Below are positions 1 through 11,500 of a stretch of DNA of 64,000 nucleotides, one piece after another. Numbering within the stretch: the first letter of the stretch is position 1; each line of letters starts with the position of its first letter. The DNA lies in assembly GCA_054661495.1 (NCBI GenBank), contig BAAFSQ010000020.1:1-64000 (forward strand), in the 5' to 3' direction. The notes below the pieces were generated by a model. The model saw nothing but the letters and a program-made list of their open reading frames with translations, was not told where the DNA came from and ran no database searches. This DNA comes from Zygophlyctis sp. KS116 (Eukaryota > Chytridiomycota). Made by a program: the position numbers and the translations under genes.

Positions 1-1
1 A

Positions 2-1276
2 ATTGAATTGGCTGAAGCTATAAGTGGTTTGGACCCAAATGAGGTAGACTTCAGAAAGCAAACACCTCCTTCTTTTTGCTCGGGAATACTAGACTGGCTA
101 TTAACAAGTCTATGTGAGTTTCATGGAAAAAGAGTAATTGTCCTCATTGATGAATACGATACCCCTTTGAATCATGCTTTTAGAAAGGGCTATTATAAAG
201 AGGCATCTAATTTCTTGGGACAGTTCTATTCTAAGGCTCTGAAAGGAAATTCGGCTTTAGCAAAAGCCTGCTTGATGGGAATTGTGGAAGTACGTGGTGC
301 TGGGATCTTATCTGGACTCAATAATATTTCTGTGTATTCTGTTGCTGACACAAAATTTTCTTCAAGCTTTGGATTCTCAAAAGCGGAAATAGAATGTCTG
401 GACATAGGCGCCACCGATTTAGAAAACGTTTGTGATTGGTACAATGGTTATAAAATTGGTGATTTCCAAGTAATCAATCCATGGTCATTCATGAAATGGT
501 GGACTCGTAAAAAGTTTGATTTGTATTGGGTCAAAACAAGCTATCTTGAAACAATTTCCTCAATTATATCACCAAATATGAATCAAATGATTTTTTCTGT
601 ATTCGAGATTCTATTGAAAAAGAAAAAAAAGTTTGAAATTGCTCCTCTTGACACAAAAGTTAACTACTCTACTAAAAACTGGGATCGAGATTCAATCTTT
701 CATTTCTTGGTTCATACTGGCTATCTAACATATATTGTCGAGAATGAAAAGTCATTTGTTTCTATTCCTAATGATGAACTACATATGTACTGGGAAAAAG
801 ATGTTATACCACTTCTTAAAAGCAAGTTCGATTTCAATTTACCTTTTAAATTAAGTGCTGCTCTGCTAAATTTCAAAACTGATCAGATTGAAATTTTGAT
901 GAAAGAAGTGCTACTTAAGGCTTCATATTTTGATTTTCCTTCGTATCATGAAAATTCTTATCACATGCTATACTTTGGGTGTTTCTTCACAACATTTTAC
1001 GGTACTAAAGACATGATTGTATCATCTAACAAAGAATCTGGACATGGCCGTTATGATGTCAGAATTGAATTTCGAAAGCACAAAAAAGCTGTAGTTTTCG
1101 AGTTCAAAAAATCACGTAGTAGAAAGAATCTTGATAAGAATGCTAAAAAGGCTTTGCAGCAAATTATTGAAAGAAAGTATGCTGATGATCTTTCCGATTG
1201 CCAATGTCTTTTAGTAGGAGCAACATTTTATAGGAAAGAAATGTCTAGTCTGAAATTTCAGGAACTACAGAATTAG
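2..1276 (+). CDS. AAA-ATPase-like / PD-(D/E)XK nuclease-like protein (5' partial)
   Basis: The open frame enters from the left window edge (no start codon seen) and stops at 1274-1276. The visible 425 residues match the eukaryotic AAA-ATPase-like plus PD-(D/E)XK architecture (Pfam AAA-ATPase_like followed by PDDEXK_9). Near the N-terminal end is a Walker-B-like strand, VIVLIDEYDTPLN, followed by the family's typical GIVEVRGAGILSGLNNI and VADTKFSSSFGFS segments. The C-terminal part holds a nuclease-like core with Y-D-V, then VVFEFKK, and a Q-x-I-x-x-R-K-Y helix. Walker A would lie upstream of the window. The gene has no introns, unlike nearly all genes to its right. In other fungi and protists such proteins occur in large, fast-changing families of unknown function, sometimes linked to mobile or effector-like genes. 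Family assignment is fairly secure; cellular role is unknown. Confidence 0.8.
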   Translation: MELAEAISGLDPNEVDFRKQTPPSFCSGILDWLLTSLCEFHGKRVIVLIDEYDTPLNHAFRKGYYKEASNFLGQFYSKALKGNSALAKACLMGIVEVRGAGILSGLNNISVYSVADTKFSSSFGFSKAEIECLDIGATDLENVCDWYNGYKIGDFQVINPWSFMKWWTRKKFDLYWVKTSYLETISSIISPNMNQMIFSVFEILLKKKKKFEIAPLDTKVNYSTKNWDRDSIFHFLVHTGYLTYIVENEKSFVSIPNDELHMYWEKDVIPLLKSKFDFNLPFKLSAALLNFKTDQIEILMKEVLLKASYFDFPSYHENSYHMLYFGCFFTTFYGTKDMIVSSNKESGHGRYDVRIEFRKHKKAVVFEFKKSRSRKNLDKNAKKALQQIIERKYADDLSDCQCLLVGATFYRKEMSSLKFQELQN

Positions 1277-1308
1277 TTTAATGTAGAAAAAAGTTGTTTT
1301 GCTGTTTC

Positions 1309-1539
1309 TTAAATTTCATGACTCTTTTCCCATGTCCAGTCAACTCCTAATTTATTTCGGACATTGAGCGTACATTCAGTTGTTGCAAAAGACCACTTCT
1401 GATCTGTTCCCGCACTATATGCTTCATACATTCCTAGAGTATCCAAGTGTCGGAGAGTGGCTTCTGCAATTTGACTTCTTGCAGAGTTGTGAGTACAGAG
1501 AAACAATACAGATGGCATTATTTTGCAAAAAAACCCCAA
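1309..1539 (-). pseudogene. Truncated low-molecular-weight phosphatase / arsenate reductase-like fragment
   Basis: The 76-residue product starts at 1539 (a second Met lies 8 codons in). It carries the P-loop of the LMW-protein-tyrosine-phosphatase/ArsC fold, VLFLCTHNSARSQIAEA, i.e. C-x5-R followed by S, and then a YSAGT strand as in thioredoxin-coupled arsenate reductases. The frame stops after 76 residues (WEKSHEI, stop), whereas the family is about 130-150 residues. The second half with the distal catalytic Asp is missing, and only about 30 bp separate the stop from the converging neighbour, so no exon space remains. It could be a decayed gene copy, possibly of bacterial origin, or a short expressed remnant. 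The motif is clear; functionality is doubtful. Confidence 0.55.
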
Positions 1540-1647
1540 TAGTAGTAGTATGTAAAGAGAACCGGATCATACCATTTTATTTTCTGATACAGGCATTCTA
1601 CTTAATGGATCCGTAAGTACAGATTTAAAACTACGATTTGGTGGCGC

Positions 1648-2631
1648 ATGTCAACTACACATATGTCGCAAAAGCTCTGGGTTGCATATGATACTCCTGC
1701 AAAGAGATTTATTGACAAAGTCTCTATTGATGGATGTGAATATGTGGATGACTTTAAAGGTATCATTGGAAATATAACTTACTTTCTAGAAGAAATTAAA
1801 AAGAATTTTGATATCACTGGGCCTTCCTCCCATCTCACTCTCTACAACTCTGATGGAGCTACAGAAATTGATGTTGAAGACTATCCTTCCGATTACTTGG
1901 ATGGAAATTCAAGTAAGAATCCTCTTATTGTCAAGACTATCTCTGTTTTCAATTCACAACTCGACCAACTTGACCAAGAAATCAAGCAATTAAAGGACAG
2001 TGAAGAATACAAGACTTTGGCTGGTAAGAATCTTGGGTGGGGTGTTCTTCTCACAACGGGAAAAGAAAATGGGGAATGGAAATTATTGAATCAGAAGCTG
2101 GATAAATTGAAGAGGAAAAGACAGGACTGCGTCAAAATTACATTGTCTACACATTCTCGCAAGGTGAAGAAATCTCACAAAATTCGGAATGGCTATGAAA
2201 CTGCTATTAAGGATGAGAGACTGTTACTATCGAGTATTGCGAGAAAGGCTTGTGAAAAATTTCTGTTTCATTGCGAATACGACAAGTCGCCTTCGTTTGG
2301 AGATTTGAAGAAGGCCGCAGGATTCAATTGGTACAATGATGTGCATGATTACTTTAGACGGAGTGCAATTGGGCAGGTTAAGAAAGATGATGTCAAGGAA
2401 TCACTTACCGAGGAGGAATGGATTTGGCTTATCGGGTTGAATGAACGTGTCAACCTGCGTTTGCATGATTCATTGATTAAGAATCAAGATGGGAGTCTTC
2501 GATTGGTGTTGGAGCCAGAAGTCTACGAAGATGGAGTTGAGCTGGCTAAAAATATTATTCTGAAGTGGTATGGGCCTGACAACAAGATCGACGTTAGAAA
2601 GGGTGAAAGATATTCGTCAGCCTCACCATAA
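1648..2631 (+). CDS. Crinkler-like protein with ubiquitin-like header
   Basis: A single intron-free frame of 327 residues; a second in-frame Met lies five codons downstream of the first. The N-terminal 100 residues (KLWVAYDTPAKRFIDKVSI, then VDDFKGIIGN, a D-G turn, and a closing SKNPLIVKTI strand) look like the ubiquitin-like header seen on Crinkler (CRN)-type proteins of fungi and oomycetes. I infer this from pattern, not from an alignment. Residues about 105-170 are charged and helical (probable coiled coil). The C-terminal 150 residues are helical and I do not recognise them. No signal peptide is evident. It sits beside an AAA-ATPase/nuclease-like gene, a class of partner reported for Crinkler-type effectors. 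Function unknown; CRN membership is tentative. Confidence 0.55.
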   Translation: MSTTHMSQKLWVAYDTPAKRFIDKVSIDGCEYVDDFKGIIGNITYFLEEIKKNFDITGPSSHLTLYNSDGATEIDVEDYPSDYLDGNSSKNPLIVKTISVFNSQLDQLDQEIKQLKDSEEYKTLAGKNLGWGVLLTTGKENGEWKLLNQKLDKLKRKRQDCVKITLSTHSRKVKKSHKIRNGYETAIKDERLLLSSIARKACEKFLFHCEYDKSPSFGDLKKAAGFNWYNDVHDYFRRSAIGQVKKDDVKESLTEEEWIWLIGLNERVNLRLHDSLIKNQDGSLRLVLEPEVYEDGVELAKNIILKWYGPDNKIDVRKGERYSSASP

Positions 2632-2940
2632 TATAATAGAATATATTCTGAATACTTTTAGTCGTTTTTGAATACAAAAACCCGCTTTGTCCAATAAAAG
2701 TGTTGAGCTTATGTTTTCAGTAGTTAATACAAGTGCAACTCTAAATTCGACGCTCGATATTTACTACCATCCCCGGCTTTACTTTATATGTTTGCCGATA
2801 TGGCAGTAATTCAAATGACAGGAATGCATTAATGTTTTTGAGAATTCATGATTTCAAATTGTAATTATCAGATATTAAGAAGCGTTTCGAAACTTGTGAC
2901 AGGGCACGTTTCAATGCGGCGCCGTTCTTTGCCGCAGTGA
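2632..2940. other. Intergenic region, no gene seen
   Basis: About 310 bp of AT-rich DNA between the Crinkler-like gene and the claudin-like gene. No conserved frame or RNA gene is visible. A short GC-rich patch (GCGGCGCCG at 2916-2924, GCCGCAG at 2931-2937) lies directly before the downstream start codon and may be a core promoter or 5' leader element. Confidence 0.4.
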
Positions 2941-4678
2941 ATGAATCGTTCTATTTATAACCTACAAAAGACTAAGGCTTCTCAAAATAATAACTACACA
3001 ATGAATACTAATGATCAAAAGGCAGCTATTGATGAAAGTTCTCAGAAGATGACTTCTAGCATTGGCATTGATAACCATCCAAAGGCCATCCGAAATTTTA
3101 CTGATCTGCCTGAACCATTCTACTCTCAAAGAGGACTTCTGATATCCAATGAGAACAGTAGCAATCTAGTTAGACAATCAGAAAACTATGTCGATCGGAC
3201 AAATACTATTACTAGTCTGAAGAGCATACTGTCTGGAAGCAGCATTGGAGAGAATGAATATCTTTATACATATAGCACAGATGGATCGCAAGCAGATGAA
3301 AGCAATTCCATTAATGGTCGGATGAATCCAGAATCTGAATCTTCGGATCAGACTAATCACAAATCAATGAAGAAGGAATCAGTTTCCAAAAATGGAAATA
3401 AGATCAGAACATCAACTGAAGCAGCTGAAAGTAATTACAGTAATCGTCCGGGGAGCTCAGAATTTGGATCATCTGGAACATTTCCGCATTCTGAAACAGA
3501 TCCCATTAATCACCAATCAAAGCAAATGAATTTAATATCTACTGGTGGAATTGAGACCAGAAGAGATCTCTTACCCACATCTTTTGATAACCCAAGTACC
3601 CCGACAGTTCTATCACATTTTACAAGTGAATCAGTAGAGAATGATAATAATGATGCTAGCGATAAATCCTCAGACAGCGAAGTTTCAATTGATGCAGAAA
3701 AATCTGAAATTGCAATGAAGAAATGGATTTTTGTATCAATTATTGTATTGTTCATGTATGGGCTCTTTTTTATTACCTGCCAAGCATATCAATCTCTGTA
3801 TGTTGCTAGGAATGAACTGAATGATAAACCCATTCCTTCTAATCAATCTACCGATGCAATCAAATCTTTTATAGACTCTTATCCCGAAAACAGAGTCGGT
3901 CTATGGATGGAGTGTACAGGACAATCATGTAGAGATTTGGAGTTATTTTGTTCAGAAGATTTAATTCTGAAACGTCTTAGAGACTCTGGATTGATTACAA
4001 ACTCTGAACCATCAGAATTGACAGTTGACTTTGTTAAACTTGAACTACATATTTGTCCCATGATAAAAGTCTCAAGATTTACATCTGTTTTCTCTATATT
4101 TGCTGGTGTTTTAGTAATGATTGGACTAATTTTGGCATACATGAATAACAAAAAGAATACATTTAGATTTATCAAAGTTGGCGGAATCATAATGGGTAAT
4201 TTACATTAATTTTTAATTATTAGTAATATTGACTGCTATATCCCTATCACTTTTTATTGCCATAAAAGCAATCCTGGACAATTTAGTATTTTTATCTAAA
4301 GCCTATTCAGAAACTGGATCTACAACAATGTGGCCCAATGTTGATACATCTTATAATTTTTCTACTTCATTCTGGCTCTGCTGTCTTAGTCTGATCATTG
4401 CTGTGATTTCAGTTGGACTATTCTTTGTGAGTTCAAAGTTTGCAGATGAAGCAAGACTTAAGAGTAAATCTGATATTTTTGAATCTGATTTATACTCTAT
4501 ATCTACAGTAGAATCTATTGATGTCGGACCACGTGTAAGTACAATCAAGAGTGATGAATCATCAACATTTAGATTTAATGAATCAATTCACAATCTAACA
4601 CTTACATCTAGAATAGAACGTGCCGACTCTTTTGACAGGCCACCTATAATGGAATCAAAGGCTGTTAGATTTTCTTAG
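2941..4678 (+). CDS. Claudin/PMP22-superfamily-like four-TM protein with long N-terminal tail
   Basis: Exons 2941-4195 and 4224-4678, joined over a 28-nt intron, give 569 residues. Residues 1-255 form a Ser/Asn/Glu-rich, probably disordered tail. Four hydrophobic segments follow at about 261-282, 380-401, 420-442 and 468-490, then a Ser-rich tail of about 80 residues. The first loop between TM1 and TM2 contains G-L-W-x2-C (320-325), C330 and C337. This resembles the W-GLW-C-C signature of claudins and related four-TM proteins; fungal SUR7/PalI proteins have the same topology. The intron junction restores the frame directly before TM3. By topology it is a plasma-membrane protein with both tails in the cytosol. 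Specific function is unknown and family membership is inferred from the motif and topology. Confidence 0.75.
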
Positions 4679-4767
4679 AAATAATTTTACATGATTTAAT
4701 GGTTTTTATCTGCAAAGTATCAGTTCAGCGACTGATTGTTGAGCCCTAATTCATAGGAAACCCCTGA

Positions 4768-5423
<656 letters not shown>

Positions 5424-5501
5424 ATACAAAAGACAATTTTTTTATTTCGCAATTCTGTGGTTAGTGATTAAAACTGTTATCTCAAAATACGAAATTGAAA
5501 T

Positions 5502-7029
5502 CTATTTAATTCTATTGAAGCAAGAAGGAGAATAGCATTTTATACTTCCAGAGCAATTCCAAGTTAGATCAGTAGACCAAATAATACGATTACTTGGTTC
5601 TCCTTCAATATTATCACGAATATATTCATTCAAAATAGTTGTATTCCACGTTACTCTCCAGTCTTTAAATCTACCGTTTTCAAATTTAGCTTCTTCAAAG
5701 TTGAGAATTAACTTTACTAATGGAAAGTTTTCTTGAACTTCTTTCGACCATGTTTGTCGCCACCATTCTCGTTTCATGTTTAACTCTTGTTCAATTGATG
5801 GTGGCTGATTGCTATTAGCGTCATTGTAAGTGACTGGAGATCCTGTTTCAGCAATGGCCATGGGCTTTTTTTTAGAATTTGCATAAATTTCATAGAAATT
5901 TGGACTCGGGGGAGCAATTTGATTAAGTATGGGACCTTGTCCTCTTAAAGTATCCTGAAAATATGGCCACAGAGGTTGATATCCATTCATTTCATATGTA
6001 TACCAGTACGTAGATAAACCAACCCAGTCTACATACTCATCGCCAGGATAATATGGTTGATATGGATCATCCCTATTGGTGATGGCACCATCTCCGTTCG
6101 TATCCATTTCATTGAAATCAGTGTTTCTTGGAATGACAGCGGCGAAAGGATAAGAGAAACCAATGTTTGGAGTCCACATCATGGCTATATATTAGAATAA
6201 TATTAAAAATACCAGTCAAATTTGTTCGGGCTCGGACAGCATTCGCCATTTTTATAAAGCTTTGCTTGTATGCAATAGGCTTCATTCCAAATTGCATCCA
6301 AGGTCCTTTATAATTACTTTAGATGAAAATACCATTCATTTCAGGACCATATCTAAGCAAGATTGGAACTCCCAAATTTGTGTTAATTCTAAAACAATGC
6401 TCGGCGAAAGCTCTGAATGCAGAGTCTGGAATAGTTTCCATATTATTGATCATGACTGAAATCTGCAAGATACCCTTTATTCGAGATACTTCTTCAGCAA
6501 AATACTCCATCATTGGCACATCATAATGAGTATTAGATGCTATTCCAAAATCTATAAAGGCATTTATAACTGAAGGCGCATTGAATTTAAGTCTTCTAGT
6601 AATGTTTAATGGCGTTTCTTTAGACCAATCAAGATGAAATCCAATATATGTAAACTGAGGAGGAGGCTGAAGAATCGTAATATCCTTTGGTCGACTGCAA
6701 GCTTGTGGATTAATAGTAATGGGGAAGCGAGGAAGCCCTTCCTTTTGGAATATTTTGGTTAGATTCCAAAATGTCTGATCAGTACTTGTTTTTGCATTTC
6801 CTGTAGTTGAATCAGCTAAAGTTGAATTGGCAGAGTTAGAATTGTCTGATTTTCTTGGGATAAAGTAGCTCATCAGCGCAATAAAAACGACCGCAAGAAT
6901 ACCTGCTACAATACCAATAAGTTTCCATGGTTTCTTTTTTTGAGCGTCAGAGTTTGATACATTTGCTGCTATTTGATAGTCAGGAGTTGATGGCTTTTCT
7001 TTTATATCCATTGTTTTCTGAGATGTCAT
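5502..7029 (-). CDS. GH26-like glycoside hydrolase, type II membrane-anchored
   Basis: Exons (transcript order) 7029-6333, 6305-6213 and 6184-5502, with 27- and 28-nt introns, give 490 residues. A short cytosolic tail precedes one TM helix (about residues 39-58, GIVAGILAVVFIALMSYF), so the enzyme domain is outside or luminal. The domain resembles GH26 (beta-mannanase-like) TIM barrels: RYGPEMNG places the likely acid/base Glu at 230, and MAIAETGS the likely nucleophile Glu at 376. An unusual insert, DTNGDGAITNRDD (291-303), looks like an EF-hand/dockerin-type Ca2+ loop and is followed by YPGDEYVDWVGL, typical of GH26. Several N-glycosylation sequons occur. Substrate is unknown. A degenerate paralogue follows directly downstream on the same strand. 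Confidence 0.85.
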
Positions 7030-7122
7030 CGCTTGATGATGACGTTTTACCTATTGTACTGATGATTAATCTCACTAAAACAATACAATCATGTTTGAAA
7101 TAGATAAAAATTTGTTATAATC

Positions 7123-8510
7123 TTAAGCAATCAGACTCAACGCATAGATCTTTCCATTTTTATCAGATTTAAGGATTCCAACATAAGGCAAATACGTTCG
7201 AACATCATCGCTAGATATTCGCTTTATAAAAGGCTCATAAGTGGGATTTTCTAAAATTCTGAAATCAACCCCTATATCAGTATTCTTGTACAATCTGAAC
7301 GCTTCATTGATTACGATTCCCTTGAGGTTTTCAAATTGATTGAGGAACGTTGCAGTCAACATTTGAGACCAGATAGTAGACTTGTATTCCAGAATTTCAT
7401 CATTGTTTAAACCAGATTCTCTAACAGCAACACCTACTTGACTAAATATAAGAGAACTCAATTCTTTACCTTAGTATCATTGGCTTTTTCCCCGCAAATC
7501 TACCATAAAAGTTGAGATTAGCCGTTGTACCAGCTGAATTAATACTATCTAGGAAATTCTGGTTACCATTTAAGATCCCTACATAGTATCCTGCTGGAGG
7601 TGGGCCATTTCTAGCATTAGGAATGTTCATGATATTTGGAATCCAGTTATTGGTTAGCCCAACCCAATCAACAAAGTCATCTCCTGGATAGTATGGTCCA
7701 TAAGGATCATCTTCAGGCCCTAATATACCATTTCCAGATGTATCAAGCCCAGCTGCAAGTACTCCATTTACATTCACAGGCTCTCCTATATTGGGATAAT
7801 CGTATCCGACAGATGGAGCCCAAACCATGACTAAAAATTAAGAAAAATATATTTACCAGTATGAGCTAAATTCTTGCTACGAATTGCATTAGTCATTTTT
7901 CGAAATCCTTCTCTGTACGCTTCCGGATTTAATCGATATTTGTGGAAATTTGCATTCATATCAGGAGCAAAATTTAAAAATACAGGGATTCCCTTAAGAT
8001 TAATAGTCTGACAATCAGATGCTATCATTTCTAACGCTCGATCAGGAATCACATTAAGAGCAATTGACTGATCCGTTGAATCAGGAATAATTGTTAGCTG
8101 CAAAACGCCACCAACCTTTTTTACTTGTTTTGCATATGTCATTAAATCCCCAGAATTATAGAAAGTTGGATCGGCCAAATTGAATTCTGGAGTATAATCG
8201 CTATTCAGTTAAGCTATAAAAAATACTATAAAATTGGTCTCTTTCCATCCAAAGATATTTTCGAAGGTTCCGTCTCGTACCAATTGATTGAAAATCCAAG
8301 ATAGACATATGGAGAGGGCGGTACAAGAGAATTAAAAGAGCTTGCAGATTCCATTGAAGTGTCAATGAATGGATCTCCTCCTGCTTTAAGATTTAGACTA
8401 TAAACTTTAAAACTCAAAAAGGCCAATCCTCCTGTGGCGCATAGAAGAGCAATTAAAGTCTTTGTCCAGAAAAATGTATTGCATATTAGATTATAAGTCT
8501 TAATTCTCAT
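7123..8510 (-). CDS. GH26-like paralogue lacking both catalytic glutamates (probable pseudoenzyme)
   Basis: Exons 8510-8227, 8200-7857, 7830-7470 and 7441-7123 (introns 26, 26 and 28 nt) give 435 residues. It has the same layout as its upstream neighbour: an N-terminal TM anchor (TLIALLCATGGLAFLSF), a GH26-like barrel, and the Ca2+-loop-like DTSGNGILGPEDD followed by YYPGDDFVDWVGL. Aligned by eye with the paralogue, the acid/base position reads FAPDMN (Asp175 instead of Glu) and the nucleophile position reads ILSQVG (Gln331 instead of Glu). Both changes fall inside confidently read exons; the Gln sits one codon after a splice junction. The intact frame and conserved fold argue against a pseudogene, so a non-catalytic carbohydrate-binding role is likely. 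Confidence 0.8.
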
Positions 8511-8591
8511 TTAAATAATGTTTAACAATGAAAGACGTCATAAACTGTCCTATATAGACTCGAATGACGTCCGAACCCTTGCACGAACATC

Positions 8592-11500
8592 TTAATCATA
8601 GGCATCCGTCTTGAGGTAAACTCTATAGATTTTATCCAAAAGACCAAATGCTTCTTCATGTACAGAATACCCAGTCAGTACCTTTTCCGATTGCAGCGTG
8701 GGTCGTTTTTCTGTTGATAACGGAAGGGTTCGAACTGCTTCTCGCAAGGCCGAATGTGTTATTTGAGCCTGATCTCTTTATATTTAAAATCATAAATAAT
8801 TACTTTAAAAAACCCTCGGATTTTTGCCCCTTTTCTAGAATCTCAAAACATTTTAACAGATTTGACGCTAATTTAGGCGCAAGAGCACTAAGAACTGAAA
8901 GACATGTCCCGATGACAGTCTTTATACTGGCCTTGGATTTTAGTTCAGAAACTTTCATGAAAATTGCGGTAACTCGAATGACTAGACATAACGGGTCTCT
9001 GATCAATTTCATATCTGAGACAATTAGCTCTTCAATTTTTGATCCAGAGCTGGAAATGATATCAATCTTTACTTGTTCTAGTTTGACTATTGAGAATTCA
9101 ATTTGATCTTGAACATATTTAGCAAAAGTTTTCAGTCCATCCAATTCTAGGTGCCGAATAAATATTTCGCCGGATGGATAATTTGCATATGTAAGACACA
9201 GGTCTAGACAAGTTGCAAAAAAGTCTTCGTACTTGCGTTTCCTAAGAAGGGCTTCAATATAAAGACGATTCGTAAAGAAGGAAAATGTCTTTTCATAGGG
9301 CGTGGCAATATTTAGTGATATATACCCAGGACTTGTAGCAGTGGTAGAAGATGCTTTTTTGCTACTTCCGCCAGTATTAAAATCCCACTTCTGCATTAGA
9401 TCAATCACGTCATTATCTAAATCTTTCCACTCTGAAACTTTGAAATCCTCGATCAGTTTTTGGATTTTTCTTTCTTTAAAAACAAAAAACTTACAATTCG
9501 ATGGCCAAAATCGAAGGAATCGAACGCACAATAGGAATCATCGCCATTACTTTAGAAGCAATATGCTTTGCTGGGTTTTCTGAAACCTCCAGAGCGATTG
9601 CATCGCTCCTTTTCATTTTAATTGCTTTTTGATTCCTATTTCGATTTTCCTTATCCGGTTTAAGTAAGTCCATTTTTTTGCAAAAGTGAACATCGTCAAT
9701 AGGAGAGTAAGTGACCCACACGTGATCTTCAAATATTGTCGGGAACAGAATCAATCTCAAAGTATCCGCAAATACTGAAATATCATCATTTTGATCATTT
9801 AGAATCCTAAATAGTCTAAAAGCCAGGTTTAATCCTTTGCTGTAATCATTAGATAATAGAACAAGCATAACGGCATACATTGTCAGTGGATCAAGGACTT
9901 GATTATTCAACTCTAAACATTCACACAGGGTTCTTGATTTAAAAAAGATCAAAACTTACTGTTCGAGTTTCACTATACTCATCCAATCTTTTTCATTTAC
10001 CAACTTGATTATTTTGGAGCGGAAAACTACCAAATCATAGTCTAGGTGCAACGTTGATGGTATAGATTGTACCAATTTAGTGAATTCTTCAAATCTGGGA
10101 GGAAGAAAGTAGGTGTATTTATCTAGATCACTCTTAAAGCTCTGCAGCATATCCAATCTGAAGCTCTCGGGGTTTTTGACGTTTGTATTGGCAATTTTCC
10201 AAGAATCTGGTGAAATAGCCTTGTTAAAAGTGCACAATTCGATCAATTCGTTTTCGTGATTAGCTAATAGCTGATCTTCTTTCCTTTCATTTCTCGAGAT
10301 TTCTATAGTTCTTGAATATGCTTCACGGATATTTCTAGACAAAATTGCTGTTTCGACTTCCTGTGCATATGATTCTGAGAATTTATGAGCAGCTATTTCC
10401 TCAAAAACATCAGAGCGAATGGTATGGCACATAACCTCTCCCATAGATGATACAGTATAAAAAGCATCTGCATTCATTTCTGAAGCGACCACTAAGTATG
10501 TTTATACTTCAAAAAACGTACTTCCTACTATTGGTCCAGAAGTTTGCGACTGATATTCGGCCAGCATTTTCGCTCCAAAAACAGCTTGATCATCTTCGAA
10601 GGATGATGGCCGATTCTTATCCCATTCTGATCCTGGACAGTTAATGAATGCATTCTTTCTGGGCTCTCTGCAGGTAATAATTCCTGAATTAACAGACCAT
10701 GCACGCCATGACTTATCTGTGGATCCAGTGGAAATTATATCACAGTGTGTATTAGACCAACATACAGTATTTACTTCCCTGTAATGACCATCTATTCTTG
10801 CAGCGCACCCACTTAAAAATCTGATATCCCAAATCTATATTATCAAAAATTTGTACAAAAGCAACCTTAACTACCCCATCCTCTGCAGCACTTGCCATCC
10901 AATAGGGAATAAATTCGTTAAATTTCGTATCTGTTATTGCAGAATCATGAGCAGAAGAATAGCTTAAAACTGTGGATTTAGCATTCTTTCCTAAAAGTCT
11001 TGTATCTAAAATTGAAATCATCTTATCAGTTCCTCCTGTACATATCAAATTGGAAGAATGTGGACTAAATGACGCATGATAAAGCGTATCCAATCCAAGC
11101 TAATGGCATTATTTTTTTAAAAAAAAAAGTACAATTTCACTACCCAGCACATTTCCCGTATTCACATCTGCTACAAATCTAAATCATCATAAAATCAAAA
11201 AAAATTACAATTTTCTACCTTTAGTAGCAATCAAAGTATTAGCAGTATTTTCCCTTGACAATTCAACATGGTTGACTCTAACTGTCCCTAATGAAATACC
11301 AGGAGGTGAAATTCTTAATTCCGACTATTGATTTAAACAAAAAACCTTACAAGAGAAGCTTCTCCCAACACAATTTCATTCTTGTGCGATAATCCCTTTC
11401 CCGCTTGTCCTAAAATCTGAGAGTCTAAATGATATATTTGAACGCATCCATTTGGCCCAGCAGCCGCCATTTGATTCCCCTGTATTGATAAATGATATAT

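Noticed and set aside
3510-4190. Two minus-strand frames opposite the claudin-like gene
   Set aside because: They are shadows of a plus-strand gene whose TM and Cys pattern and intron are well supported.
8690-8760. GGTTCGAAC-like T-loop at about 8727, suggestive of a tRNA
   Set aside because: The flanking bases do not form a T-stem and no acceptor, D or anticodon arm fits; the stretch is coding in the last exon of the WD40-helical gene.
8648-9106. 152-aa plus-strand open frame
   Set aside because: It is the complement of well-supported exons of the minus-strand WD40-helical gene.
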